Positions 17,133 through 27,066 of a stretch of DNA of 64,000 bases are shown piece after piece. Both the position numbers and the translations under genes were made by a program. Each line of letters starts with the position of its first letter. Position 1 is the first letter of the stretch. This stretch comes from an uncultured Clostridia bacterium (GTDB lineage Bacteria; Bacillota; Clostridia; TANB77; CAG-508): positions 340,272 through 404,271 of the forward strand of contig CAQUUC010000002.1 in NCBI GenBank assembly GCA_948896235.1, written 5' to 3'. The notes under the pieces are model-generated. The model made no database searches. It saw nothing but the letters and a program-made list of their open reading frames with translations, and was not told the DNA's origin.

Positions 17133-19566
17133 TATCGCTATCTTCCTTTGGAACAGTTTCAATGCTTACTACTTTTGCTCCATCATTTGTTCTCATTAGA
17201 GTAACTCCTTGTGTTGATCTTCCAAGTACACTTATTTCTTTTACTGCTAATCTTATTATTGTTCCTTGATCTGTTATAAGCATAACATCTTCGTCTTCCC
17301 CAGTTATTCTAATTCCAACTAGTTTTCCTGTTTTTGGTGTTATTTTATATGTTATAACACCTTTTCCACCTCTCGTTTGTACTCTATATTCATCTAATTC
17401 TGTTCTCTTTCCAAACCCATTTTCTGTTATTGCAAGTAGTGTTGCTTTTCCTCCTGCAATTATTGATTCCATTCCTATTACGTAATCCTCTTTATCTAGT
17501 CTTATTCCTATAACACCTTGTGATACTCTTCCTATTGGACGTACATCTTTTTCATCAAATGTAATACACATTCCTTCTTTTGTAACTAATACTACATTAT
17601 CTTCTCCATCTGTAAGTCTTACTGCTATTAACTCATCATCTTCTTTTAATGTAATTCCTTGTAGTCCTGTTTTTCTTGTTGTGTTATATTCTGTTAATGC
17701 TGTTTTCTTAATTAGTCCATTTTTTGTTGCCATAAGTAAGAATTTTCCTTCAGCAAAGTTTTGTATTGGAATAACTGCTGATATTTTTTCTCCTGCATCT
17801 AGACTTAATAAATTTACAATCGCTGTTCCTTTTGCTGTTCTTCCTGCTTCTGGTATTTCATAGCCTTTTAACTTATATAGTTTTCCTTTATTACTGAAGA
17901 ATAGAATTGTATCATGTGTTGATGCTGTAAATATTTGTTTTACAAAATCTTCTTCTCTAGTTGCTATTCCTGTGATGCCTTTTCCACCTCTTCTTTGGCT
18001 CTTATATGTATCTACTGGCATTCTTTTTATATATCCAAAGTGTGTAAGTGCAATTACTGTTTGTTCTTCTTTTATTAGATCTTCAATTTCAAGATCTCCC
18101 TCTGCTGCAACAATTTTAGTTTTTCTTTCATCACCAAATTTTTCTTTTACTTCTTCTAATTCCTCTTTTATAATGTCAAATACTAATTTTTCACTTCCTA
18201 GAACTTCTTTTAAATGAGCAATTAATTTCATTAATTCATTATATTCTTCTTCAATTTTTTCTCTTTGTAATCCTGATAATGTTTTTAATTTCATATCTAA
18301 TATTGCTTGTGCTTGAATATCTGATAATCCAAATCTCTCCATTAATCTTTCCTTTGGATCATCATATGATGAACGGATAATATTTATTACCTCATCTATG
18401 TTGTCTAATGCTATTTTTAATCCTTCTAATATATGTGCTCTTGCTTCTGCCTTATCTAGTTCAAATTTTGTTCTACGAAGTACAACTTCTTTTCTATGAT
18501 CTAGATAATGATCTATGCATTGTCTTAGTGTAAGAATTTTGGGTTCTCCATTTACAAGTGCTAACATTATTATTCCAAATGTGTCTTGCATTTGAGTATT
18601 TTTATATAGTTGATTTAATACTACTTGTGCATTTGCATCTCTTTTTAATTCTATAACTATTCTTACACGGTCATTTCTATCTGATTCGTCTCTTAATTCT
18701 GAAATTCCTTCTATTCTTTTATCTCTAACTAAATGAGAGATATTTTCAATTAATTTTGCTTTATTTACTTGATATGGTAATGACCTAACAATTATCCTTT
18801 GTTTATTCCCACTCATTTCTTCTATTTCAGCTTCTGCTCTTACTGTTATTTTTCCTCTTCCTGTTGTGTAGGCTTCTTTTATTCCCTCTCTTCCTAAAAT
18901 AACACCTTCTGTTGGAAAATCTGGTCCTTTTATAACTTGTATTAATTCTTCATCTGTTACATTATCTTCATCTATTACTTTTATAATTCCATTAATTACT
19001 TCTGTTAGGTTATGTGGTGGTATATTTGTTGCCATACCTACAGCAATACCTGATGAACCATTTACTAGTAGTGTTGGTATTTTTGAAGGTAATACTGTTG
19101 GCTCTTGTAATCTATCATCATAGTTTGGCATAAAATTTACTGTGTTTTTTTCTATATCTTGTAACATATAATTTGATATTTTTGCCATTCTTGCTTCTGT
19201 ATACCTCATTGCTGCTGCACCGTCACCGTCTATTGAACCAAAGTTTCCATGTCCATCAATTAACATATAACGCATAGAAAAGTCTTGTGCCATTCTTACC
19301 ATTGCATCATATACAGATGAGTCTCCATGTGGATGGTATCTTCCAAGAACAGAACCCACAGTATTTGCACATTTTCTATATGGCTTGTCTGATGTAATTC
19401 CATCTTCATGCATTGCGTATAATATTCTTCTGTGTACTGGTTTTAAACCATCTCTAACATCTGGCAATGCACGTTGAACAATAACGCTCATTGCATAATC
19501 AATGTAAGAATTTTTCATTTCATTTTGAATATCTCTTTCAATAATTTTTTCTCCTGGTTTATCCAT
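17125..19566 (-). CDS. gyrA: DNA gyrase subunit A
   Basis: An 813-residue protein. The N-terminal breakage-reunion domain has ALPDVRDGLKPVHRRILYAM and the active-site Tyr in AAMRYTEARM. The C-terminal beta-pinwheel carries the GyrA box QRRGGKG, which distinguishes GyrA from ParC. GyrA cuts and religates DNA and with GyrB introduces negative supercoils. In most Firmicutes gyrA follows gyrB directly. Here a 5-kb VirB4-containing block separates them, although both are still transcribed leftward. No in-frame CGG occurs in 813 codons. A small coupled gene follows. Confidence 0.97.
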   Translation of the reverse strand: MDKPGEKIIERDIQNEMKNSYIDYAMSVIVQRALPDVRDGLKPVHRRILYAMHEDGITSDKPYRKCANTVGSVLGRYHPHGDSSVYDAMVRMAQDFSMRYMLIDGHGNFGSIDGDGAAAMRYTEARMAKISNYMLQDIEKNTVNFMPNYDDRLQEPTVLPSKIPTLLVNGSSGIAVGMATNIPPHNLTEVINGIIKVIDEDNVTDEELIQVIKGPDFPTEGVILGREGIKEAYTTGRGKITVRAEAEIEEMSGNKQRIIVRSLPYQVNKAKLIENISHLVRDKRIEGISELRDESDRNDRVRIVIELKRDANAQVVLNQLYKNTQMQDTFGIIMLALVNGEPKILTLRQCIDHYLDHRKEVVLRRTKFELDKAEARAHILEGLKIALDNIDEVINIIRSSYDDPKERLMERFGLSDIQAQAILDMKLKTLSGLQREKIEEEYNELMKLIAHLKEVLGSEKLVFDIIKEELEEVKEKFGDERKTKIVAAEGDLEIEDLIKEEQTVIALTHFGYIKRMPVDTYKSQRRGGKGITGIATREEDFVKQIFTASTHDTILFFSNKGKLYKLKGYEIPEAGRTAKGTAIVNLLSLDAGEKISAVIPIQNFAEGKFLLMATKNGLIKKTALTEYNTTRKTGLQGITLKEDDELIAVRLTDGEDNVVLVTKEGMCITFDEKDVRPIGRVSQGVIGIRLDKEDYVIGMESIIAGGKATLLAITENGFGKRTELDEYRVQTRGGKGVITYKITPKTGKLVGIRITGEDEDVMLITDQGTIIRLAVKEISVLGRSTQGVTLMRTNDGAKVVSIETVPKEDSDNE

Positions 19567-19643
19567 TAAAATCCCTCTTTTTCGTATATTTTTAACCTAG
19601 TGTAATTATACTTTAACGTTAAAAAAATTGCAAGAAAAAATGC

Positions 19644-19673
19644 CAAAAAACTTAGATTTTTCTAAGTTTTTTG
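19644..19673. terminator. Hairpin between gyrA and the VirB4 block
   Basis: CAAAAAACTTAGA and TCTAAGTTTTTTG form a 13-bp stem with a 4-base loop, A/T tracts on both sides. It lies downstream of the leftward VirB4 block and upstream of gyrA, so it could end the former and isolate gyrA. Confidence 0.65.
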
Positions 19674-19755
19674 ATGTTTTTAGTATGATTATTTTCTTTG
19701 ATTTAATAGTGAACAATTTTTAACCTATATTATAAAAAAACTTAGATGTCGAGGA

Positions 19756-20541
19756 TTAGCTTAATTTTTTTGCAAGTTCTATTTCTTCCTGTGATAAATT
19801 AAAATCTCTTCCCTTACTTCTAATTAATTTATGCAAATTTTCTACTTGATGAGCTTTTTTTAAGGTTTCTTCTATTGGAACTAAATCTTTTAATTTTTCT
19901 CTTATTTTATCATATTCCAGTTCCATTTTACTAAAGTTTTGTTCCTTATAATATGTATTCCAATTTTCTATATATTTATTTACTTTTTCTATTCCTTTTA
20001 ATTGCGTTGTTAATGTACTTTCTATATTACTTTCTATATTATTCATCAATATATTTTTTCCACTTTTTATTATTCCTTCAACTTCTTTAGGTACTATTCC
20101 TGCATGTTTACCTACCTTTAATCCAAAGTCAATACAATTTGATATTGTATCTATTAATCCTCCTTTTTCTATTGCTGTTTGCATTTGTGTTACATTATCA
20201 AATTTTCCTGTTACTAATCCCATTGCACTTTTTCCTAAATCTATTGCTGCTTCCACTGTTTTATTTAATCCTTCTTTAAAACCATCTTTTATTATTGTAT
20301 CTTTTATTTCTATTACTTGGTCTTCTATAATATTGGGTAACAAATATCGTAATCCAACATTTAATGCTGTGTTTATTGTCTTACCTAATGTTGTTTCTAA
20401 AAAATTATTTTGTTTTTCTTTTGAAAAATTGTAATCTAAATTATTATTTAATTCGTTATTAATATTATTTGAATTTTCATTTTGAATACTTTTTTGAATT
20501 ATTTGATTATAATCTTCTTTATTTTCTATTTCTAATTCCAT
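19756..20541 (-). CDS. Unrecognised 261-residue protein in the VirB4 block
   Basis: A polar N-terminus with Asn-rich stretches (about residues 15-50) is followed by alternating moderately hydrophobic, glycine-containing segments (GKTINTALNVGLRYLLPNII, AAIDLGKSAMGLVTGKFDN) and a coiled-coil-like C-terminus. No signal peptide or clear transmembrane helix is present. It is the last gene of the operon with the CpaE-like and VirB4-like ATPases, so it may be a secretion accessory or a secreted substrate; this is inference from position. Repeated amphipathic glycine-rich segments are seen in some membrane-active toxins, but that is weak. Confidence 0.5.
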   Translation of the reverse strand: MELEIENKEDYNQIIQKSIQNENSNNINNELNNNLDYNFSKEKQNNFLETTLGKTINTALNVGLRYLLPNIIEDQVIEIKDTIIKDGFKEGLNKTVEAAIDLGKSAMGLVTGKFDNVTQMQTAIEKGGLIDTISNCIDFGLKVGKHAGIVPKEVEGIIKSGKNILMNNIESNIESTLTTQLKGIEKVNKYIENWNTYYKEQNFSKMELEYDKIREKLKDLVPIEETLKKAHQVENLHKLIRSKGRDFNLSQEEIELAKKLS

Positions 20542-20573
20542 TTATATTTTTCCTTCCTTGTTTTTTATTTGTT

Positions 20574-21920
20574 TTAATTATTTATAATTTTTTCTAAATA
20601 ATATTGATCTATTTTATTGTTTTGAGATATTCTTTTTGCAATATTTTTATATTGATTTTTTATTTTATCTTCAAAGAAAATATTTTTCATGTTTTGATTT
20701 ATTAAAGTATTATAATTGTTAATAAAATTAATTTTTCCTATTGTATTATAATTTTTAAATACACTTTTTAATATGTTAAAACTTATAGAATCATTTTTTA
20801 CTTTATTAAATAAAAGATATAATTTTTCTTTTTCTATATATAGTTCATTAATATATTTATTTAATATGTTTTTAGATTTTTTTATTTGTAAAATATTGGG
20901 TTCTGTTATAAAAATTATTTTATTCATTTCTTCTTTTATTAAATTTAAAATTTGTTCATTATTATTTATATCTATAATTATAAAATCATATTTTATTTTT
21001 AAATCTTTTATTACTTTTAATATCTCAAATTTTTCATTTACATTTTCGTTGAATATTACATTAATATTTGAAATTAAATTTATTTTTGAATTAATTTTTA
21101 TGATTAAATCTTCTATACTATTTTTTTCTACATATTTTTCTTTTGTTTTTTCTCTTATTCCAAACAATGTTTGTATACTGTTATTTACAAAATCGAAGTC
21201 TATTATCAAAATATTCTTTTTTTTATCTGCTAAATGTTTTGATATATTTACTGTAAAAAAGCTTTTTCCTACTCCAGATATTCCAGAAATAATAATTATT
21301 TTACAATCATTATTTGTTGTTTGTTTTTTTATTTTATTAATTACTTTTTTTATAATCTTATTTCTTATTCTATTATTATTAAATTCATTTTCTATTTCTT
21401 CTTCTATCTTTTTCTTTTCTTCTTCTGTAATTAATATATTATTTTTTGTATCTATTTTTTTATTGTTTTCATCTTTTTTTATTTCATATTCATTTTCAAA
21501 ATTATCTTTTTGGTTTATTAGTTCTTTTAATTTTTTTATTTCTTGTTCTAATTCTTCGTTTTTATTTATATTAATAATTAATTCTGCTATTTCTTTTATT
21601 TTTATTTCATTATTATAAAATATGTGTATATTACCTCTTGAGAATAAATAATTTTCTAATTCTTTATTTTCCTTTTCTAAAATAATTATTATTTTAATTT
21701 CATTTTTTATTTGTTTTATTTTTTCTATTAGCTCATTTATTAAAATTTCTCCTGGCAATAATTCACTTAAAATTATATATTCTATTTCAGGATTTATTTC
21801 TAATGCTTCTATAATTCCTTCTTTATATTGTATATCATTCATTATTACATTTATTTCTTCATATTCTTTTAATTTTTCATTTACCGTTTTATTTAATAAT
21901 GCTGTAATTACTTTTTTCAT
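20574..21920 (-). CDS. CpaE/TadZ- or MinD-like P-loop ATPase
   Basis: A 448-residue protein. Residues about 1-115 resemble a degenerate receiver-like domain (alternating strands and helices such as EYIILSELLPGEILIN), as in CpaE/TadZ. A Lys/Glu-rich coiled coil follows. The P-loop domain near residue 210 has IIISGISGVGKSFFTVNISKHLADKKK and NILIIDFDFVNNSIQTLFG. The strand plus FDF pattern is MinD/ParA-like, but the P-loop is GISGVGKS, not the deviant KGGxGKT. TadZ-like ATPases position pilus or secretion machines at the membrane. It is in the same operon as the VirB4-like gene. Extreme Ile/Lys/Asn bias reflects the base composition. Confidence 0.65.
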   Translation of the reverse strand: MKKVITALLNKTVNEKLKEYEEINVIMNDIQYKEGIIEALEINPEIEYIILSELLPGEILINELIEKIKQIKNEIKIIIILEKENKELENYLFSRGNIHIFYNNEIKIKEIAELIININKNEELEQEIKKLKELINQKDNFENEYEIKKDENNKKIDTKNNILITEEEKKKIEEEIENEFNNNRIRNKIIKKVINKIKKQTTNNDCKIIIISGISGVGKSFFTVNISKHLADKKKNILIIDFDFVNNSIQTLFGIREKTKEKYVEKNSIEDLIIKINSKINLISNINVIFNENVNEKFEILKVIKDLKIKYDFIIIDINNNEQILNLIKEEMNKIIFITEPNILQIKKSKNILNKYINELYIEKEKLYLLFNKVKNDSISFNILKSVFKNYNTIGKINFINNYNTLINQNMKNIFFEDKIKNQYKNIAKRISQNNKIDQYYLEKIINN

Positions 21921-21959
21921 ATGTTTTCACTCCTTTCTTTAATATATAATTTATTAATA

Positions 21960-23786
21960 TTATCCTATTATTTCTTTTTCAAAATTATTTGCTTCTATTT
22001 TTGTTAATATGTGATTGTCTCCTGCAAACATTAAACATTCTCCTCTTTTTAATGATTTGATTTCTACCTTTTCTTTTTCAGATAGATTTGAATATTCCGA
22101 TAATATTTTTATATTTTCTTCTTCTAATGAGAAAAATGTTTTTATACTTGAATTGTTTAATATACTTTTTCCATATATTCCATTTTCCAAACTAAATAAA
22201 TCTGATATGTCTTGTGTTATTGCAACTGCACTTCCTCCATATTTACGTATTGTTTTAAATATTTTATAAATAAAACTGGCTACATTTCTATTTGATGTTA
22301 CTCCTATCAGTCTCCATATTTCATCTAAATATATTGCTTTTTTTACTTTTCTATTTATTTTAATTTTATCCCAAAATAATTCTGTAAATATGTACATTCC
22401 ATATTGTAAATTATCTTCTCCTAATTCATATACATCTGCAACAATTAATTTATTATCTAATTTAACATTTGTATATTTATTGAAAAATTTTAATGATCCC
22501 TTAATGAATGGTATTAATTTCGTTTTAAAGCTAATTGTTTTTGGGTCACTAGCTAAAATATTATATAAATCTTCTAAAATTGGCATATCTTTACTTGTTT
22601 TAAATATTTTTGTTATTGTTATATTTTCTTCCTCTTCTTTATATAAACTTTCGTCATCAAAAGTTATTCCTTTTAAAGCATAGCATTCTATTATTTTATC
22701 TTCTAATATTGCTTTTTCTTCTTCATCTAACTCTCCAAAAATCAAATTGAAAAAACCTATTAATTTTCCTATTTTTGTTGCTAAATATCCTTTTTCATTT
22801 TCTTCAATACTTTCTTCTCTAATATCTAATATGTTTATATATGTATTTGATGTTGGTCCAATTTTAAGCATTGTACCACCTAATTTTTCGCAAATATTTG
22901 TATATTCTCTATCTGGATCTATTATGTATTGCTCTATACCTAATAATATATTTCTTAATATTAATAATTTTGTATAGAATGACTTTCCTGCTCCGCTTGT
23001 TCCAAATATACTTAAATTTGCATTTTTATATTTCGTAGTATCATATCTATCTATAAATACTAAACTGTTATTATATATATTAGTTCCTATATATATTCCA
23101 TTTTCATCAAATATTGAAGATGATATAAATGGGTATGTTGAAACTAGCCCATCTGTTAATACATTTCTTTTACTTACTTCTTTTATATCTTCATGGTTTT
23201 CCATAAAAGGTAAACATGCTATTAAACTTTGTTCTTCTCTAAAATATGCGTGTCTTGTTTGCATTCCTTTACTTTGGACAATTCCTTCTATTTTATTTAA
23301 TATGTATTCTAATTCTTTTTTATCTTGTGAAAATAAGTTTAAATAAATATATAAAAAATATAATTCTTGGTTGTTTACTTGCATTTGTTTTCTTATATAT
23401 TTTGCATCATTATATGTGAATGCCGCTATATCTATATCTTGACTGTTTTGATTTTTTGTTTGTAAATCTACTCCTACATTTCCAATATGATATGTTAATT
23501 CTCTAATAATTTTGTATGAGTCCTTTTTTTCATAAAACATTGAAATATTCATATTTACATTTGTATCTATTAAATTTTTTAATAATAAATCTGTTTGTTC
23601 TCTATAATAATTTATTATTAATAATGAACTATAATATACCTCATCTATTTCTATCATTTTTGGATTTTGTAAATTTATATATGAAGGTGAGATTATATCT
23701 ATGTCTTTTATTGTTCCTTCCATAAATTCTAATTTTTCATTTGTCTGCTCTTTTAATTTTTCATTTTTTATTAGTTGTAATTTTAT
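21960..23786 (-). CDS. VirB4/TrsE-like type IV secretion ATPase, C-terminal catalytic part
   Basis: The motor domain has Walker A FGTSGAGKSFYTKLL and Walker B KKAIYLDEIWRLIG, with AVAITQDISDLF after it, as in Gram-positive VirB4/TraE proteins. The N-terminal portion carries part of the VirB4 fold. The first ATG (23723) has no good ribosome site. A perfect AGGAGGG precedes an in-frame ATA at 23786 that adds 21 residues (KLQLIKNEKLKEQ...), so I extended the gene to this non-standard start. VirB4 powers assembly and substrate transfer. The family's extreme N-terminal domain is encoded by the separate upstream gene, so this VirB4 is split. Confidence 0.8.
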   Translation of the reverse strand: MKLQLIKNEKLKEQTNEKLEFMEGTIKDIDIISPSYINLQNPKMIEIDEVYYSSLLIINYYREQTDLLLKNLIDTNVNMNISMFYEKKDSYKIIRELTYHIGNVGVDLQTKNQNSQDIDIAAFTYNDAKYIRKQMQVNNQELYFLYIYLNLFSQDKKELEYILNKIEGIVQSKGMQTRHAYFREEQSLIACLPFMENHEDIKEVSKRNVLTDGLVSTYPFISSSIFDENGIYIGTNIYNNSLVFIDRYDTTKYKNANLSIFGTSGAGKSFYTKLLILRNILLGIEQYIIDPDREYTNICEKLGGTMLKIGPTSNTYINILDIREESIEENEKGYLATKIGKLIGFFNLIFGELDEEEKAILEDKIIECYALKGITFDDESLYKEEEENITITKIFKTSKDMPILEDLYNILASDPKTISFKTKLIPFIKGSLKFFNKYTNVKLDNKLIVADVYELGEDNLQYGMYIFTELFWDKIKINRKVKKAIYLDEIWRLIGVTSNRNVASFIYKIFKTIRKYGGSAVAITQDISDLFSLENGIYGKSILNNSSIKTFFSLEEENIKILSEYSNLSEKEKVEIKSLKRGECLMFAGDNHILTKIEANNFEKEIIG

Positions 23787-23800
23787 ATTAATCCCTCCTT

Positions 23801-24379
23801 TTATTTAGTATTTATATAATTTCTTGAATTAAAAAATGATGATAGTACTTTTATTATTTCTTCTTTTGTATAATATTCTTGTGCGACATTACCACATCTT
23901 GATAAACATTCTTTTATTTTAAAATATTTCTCATTTAAATCTTCAATAATTACTTCTTCATTAATTATATTTTCTTTAATATTTTTATTTGTTTTTTTTA
24001 TTATGATATAAAAATTTTTGGAAGATGATTTTTTTTCTTTGTTTATTTTTTGAATAAATTCAATATAATTTCTTGATAATTTTATTATATTTTCATTATT
24101 TTCTTTTTCTAATTGTTTTTTTATATTGGAAATATGTTTGGATAAATCTTCTTTGTTACTTTGAATTAATATTTGAATATCAAAATTACATGTTTTTAAG
24201 AAAATTTTATAAGAATTTAATATTGCCTCTTTTTCTAATTCTGATTTTAAATTATAATTGATTGGAATAATTTTGATTATTTTGATATAAGAATTATCTT
24301 TTAATTTTATAATCCCTTTTTCTAGAATTTTTTTGATAGGCAACCATTCTTGTACTGAACTAATCTGTTGTTCTTTCAT
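23801..24379 (-). CDS. Separate N-terminal domain of a split VirB4/TrsE ATPase
   Basis: A 192-residue protein with EWLPIKKILEKGIIKLKDNSYIKIIKIIPINYNLKSE near its start. This matches the opening of Gram-positive VirB4/TrsE proteins (LPI.....GII.LKD..YIKI..V.PINF), which is normally fused to the ATPase. A Lys/Glu-rich helical region follows and it ends without a P-loop. The ATPase part is encoded immediately downstream, about 15 bases on, with its own ribosome site. Two-piece VirB4 is unusual. Both parts are present, so I infer a working complex rather than decay. Confidence 0.65.
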   Translation of the reverse strand: MKEQQISSVQEWLPIKKILEKGIIKLKDNSYIKIIKIIPINYNLKSELEKEAILNSYKIFLKTCNFDIQILIQSNKEDLSKHISNIKKQLEKENNENIIKLSRNYIEFIQKINKEKKSSSKNFYIIIKKTNKNIKENIINEEVIIEDLNEKYFKIKECLSRCGNVAQEYYTKEEIIKVLSSFFNSRNYINTK

Positions 24380-25075
24380 GGTTTCTCCTTTTTGATTTTA
24401 TTTGATTTAAATTACTATTTAATAATAAAACCATTTTAAATTTTTGTCAACAAAAATCGTTCGACATCATTCGACAATGATAAATTACTAAATTACAAAA
24501 TTTGCTAATGCTTTTTTTGTATATAATTTTAAAATTTGCTTATAATAATCTCATAAGGTTAATATTAGTTGAACGAAGAGTAATATGAGGTTTTATTTCA
24601 GAGCTTTCTATTATTCGAGCAAAGATATGTAAAGGCTTTATTTTAGGTTTTTATATGTCGGCGATAAGAAGTTATTATTTGTATGCAGGCTATATTTACT
24701 TATATTAATTTTTAAATTTTTATTTGTTTTAATATATGGTTATATTATAGGTAATAATTTTGAGTTAAGATTATATTTATATTTTTGCTAATATTTTTTA
24801 TTTTATTTATAAAATGATAGATATTTTTATAAGTGGTTATTAATAGTCCCTTGTGGATGAATATAGTTACTTAGGGTGTATTTATGGTCGAGCAACTGAT
24901 TCTTATGTATGGTGAATTGCTTATTTATATAGCAATATATATTAGGTGAGTAATTATGCATATTAGTCTTAGCTGTAGATTAATATTAGCTTTATACGAT
25001 TAATAGCGTAATACTGTTTTATTTACAGTATTACGCTATTAAATTTAATTTCTTTATAGATATATATAATAGTAA
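24380..25075. other. 700-base intergenic region with repeat-like units and a strong hairpin
   Basis: No gene is seen. Between about 24560 and 24710 there are three loosely similar ~45-base units that each begin with a gaacgaagag / gagcaaagat / ggcgataagaag core, and a fourth weaker echo (gtcgagcaact) occurs near 24892. At 25002-25017 and 25025-25040 a 16-bp perfect inverted repeat lies just past the gyrB stop. The left end should hold the promoter of the leftward VirB4 block. A structured RNA is possible, but I cannot match a known family. Confidence 0.4.
25002..25040 (-). terminator. 16-bp perfect hairpin downstream of gyrB
   Basis: AATAGCGTAATACTGT pairs perfectly with ACAGTATTACGCTATT around a 7-base loop. 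It lies 36 bases past the gyrB stop. No T-run follows on the minus strand, so it may be a factor-dependent terminator or an mRNA 3'-end stabiliser. Confidence 0.5.
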
Positions 25076-26992
25076 CTATATATCTAAATTCTTTACATAT
25101 TTTGCATTAGCTTCTATAAATTCTCTACGTGGTGCTATTTCATCACCCATTAATATTGTAAATATTTCATCTGCTTTTATTGCATCTTCCATTGTTACTT
25201 TAACAAGTATTCTTGTTTCAGGATTCATTGTTGTTTCCCAAAGTTGTTCTGGGTCCATTTCTCCTAAACCTTTATAACGTTGTATATTTACACCTTCTCT
25301 ACCTATTTCTCCTAGTTTTTCATCTCTTTCTTCATCTGAATAACAATATATATCTTCTTTTAATCCTTTTTTAGATAATTTATATAATGGTGGTTGTGCA
25401 AGATATACATTACCATTTTCTATTAATGGTCTCATATATCTAAAGAAGAACGTTAATAATAATGTTCTAATATGTGCACCATCAACGTCAGCATCTGCCA
25501 TTATTATTACTTTTCCGTATCTTATTTTTGTAATATCAAATTCTGCTCCAATTCCTGCGCCTACTGCTACTATAACTGGATTTAATTTATCATTCCCATA
25601 AATCTTATCTGCTCTTGCTTTTTCTACATTAAGCATTTTTCCCCATAGTGGTAATATTGCTTGAAATCTCCTATCTCTACCTTGTTTTGCGCTTCCTCCA
25701 GCAGAATCTCCCTCTACTATGTATACTTCACATTCTTCAGCAACTTTACTACTACAATCTGCTAATTTTCCTGGAAGTGTAGAGGTTTCTAAAGCTGATT
25801 TTCTTCTAACAAGTTCTCTTGCTTTTCTTGCAGCTTCTCTAGCACGTGAAGCACTAACGCATTTTTCTAAAATAGCTTTAGCAACTGTTGGATTTTCTTC
25901 TAAAAAGTTTGATAAAGCTTCATTTACCATACTTTGAACAACACCAGTAACTTCACTGTTTCCTAATTTTGTTTTAGTTTGTCCTTCAAATTGTGGTTCT
26001 TTTACTTTTACAGAAACTACAGCTGTTAAACCTTCTCTTATATCTTCACCTTGTAAATTAGAATCTTTTTCTTTTAATATATTATGAGATCTTGCATAAT
26101 CATTAAATACTTTTGTTAATGCTCTTTTAAATCCTTCTAAGTGTGTTCCCCCTTCAATTGTATTAATATTGTTAACAAATGTATATATGTTTTCATTATA
26201 AGCTGATGTATATTGAATTGATATTTCAACAGGAACTTCACCTTGTTTTTCTATATAGATTGGTGATGGATGCAATTTTTCTTTATTTTTATTTAAATAT
26301 TCAACAAATGAAATTAATCCACCTTCATAACAAAAGTCTGCTTTTTTAACTTCTTCTCCTCTTGTATCTTCAACTACTATTCTTAGTCCTTTTGTTAAAA
26401 ATGCCATTTCTCTAAATCTATTTTCTAATATTTCATATTCATATTCTAGAGTTTCAAATATTGTATTATCTGCTAAAAATCTAACTTTTGTTCCTGTTTT
26501 TTTAGAATTTCCTACTCTTGTTAAACTTTTTACAGTTTTTCCTCTTTCAAAAGCCATTTCAAAAGTTCCGCCATCTCTTTCAATTGTTACTTCTACCCAT
26601 TCTGATAGTGCATTAACAACAGATGAACCAACTCCGTGAAGACCTCCTGATACTTTATATCCACTATCTCCACCAAATTTTCCACCAGCATGTAATACAG
26701 TATAAACAGTTTCTGCTGCAGATATTTTTGTTTTTGGATGTATATCAACTGGTATTCCTCTACCATCATCTTGTACTGAAACTATATTTCCCGGTTCTAT
26801 TGTTACATGAATATTTTTACAGTATCCAGCAAGTGCTTCATCTACTGCATTATCTACAATTTCATATACTAAGTGATGTAATCCTCTTGCAGAAACACTT
26901 CCTATATACATACCTGGTCTCTTTCTTACGGCCTCTAATCCTTCTAATACTTGAATTTGATCTGCCCCATATTTATGTTCATATTTTTCCAT
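25076..26992 (-). CDS. gyrB: DNA gyrase subunit B
   Basis: A 638-residue protein of normal length. The GHKL ATPase has EIVDNAVDEALAGYC, DDGRGIPVDIH and GGLHGVGSSVVNALS. The TOPRIM domain has EGDSAGGSAKQGRDRRFQAILP and the acidic DADVDGAHI, followed by the C-terminal QRYKGLGEMDPEQLWETTM. GyrB supplies ATP hydrolysis for supercoiling with GyrA. It follows the dnaA-dnaN-recF-remB series as in Bacillus and Clostridium. Out-of-frame CGG triplets occur (for example TAC GGA, CAC GGA, CCG GGA), and none is in frame. Confidence 0.97.
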   Translation of the reverse strand: MEKYEHKYGADQIQVLEGLEAVRKRPGMYIGSVSARGLHHLVYEIVDNAVDEALAGYCKNIHVTIEPGNIVSVQDDGRGIPVDIHPKTKISAAETVYTVLHAGGKFGGDSGYKVSGGLHGVGSSVVNALSEWVEVTIERDGGTFEMAFERGKTVKSLTRVGNSKKTGTKVRFLADNTIFETLEYEYEILENRFREMAFLTKGLRIVVEDTRGEEVKKADFCYEGGLISFVEYLNKNKEKLHPSPIYIEKQGEVPVEISIQYTSAYNENIYTFVNNINTIEGGTHLEGFKRALTKVFNDYARSHNILKEKDSNLQGEDIREGLTAVVSVKVKEPQFEGQTKTKLGNSEVTGVVQSMVNEALSNFLEENPTVAKAILEKCVSASRAREAARKARELVRRKSALETSTLPGKLADCSSKVAEECEVYIVEGDSAGGSAKQGRDRRFQAILPLWGKMLNVEKARADKIYGNDKLNPVIVAVGAGIGAEFDITKIRYGKVIIMADADVDGAHIRTLLLTFFFRYMRPLIENGNVYLAQPPLYKLSKKGLKEDIYCYSDEERDEKLGEIGREGVNIQRYKGLGEMDPEQLWETTMNPETRILVKVTMEDAIKADEIFTILMGDEIAPRREFIEANAKYVKNLDI

Positions 26993-27066
26993 TTAATTTC
27001 CTCCTATCTAGAATGCCTATTTATATTATAACTTTAATTTTAAAAAAATCAAGAATAAAATTTTTA

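Noticed and set aside
11274..24379. A complete integrative conjugative element
   Set aside because: No integrase, relaxase, excisionase or flanking direct repeats were seen, and the two blocks are separated by gyrA.
24540..24720. 6S RNA, SRP RNA, tmRNA or RNase P RNA in the gyrB-VirB4 gap
   Set aside because: I could not find the conserved core sequences of any of these RNAs.
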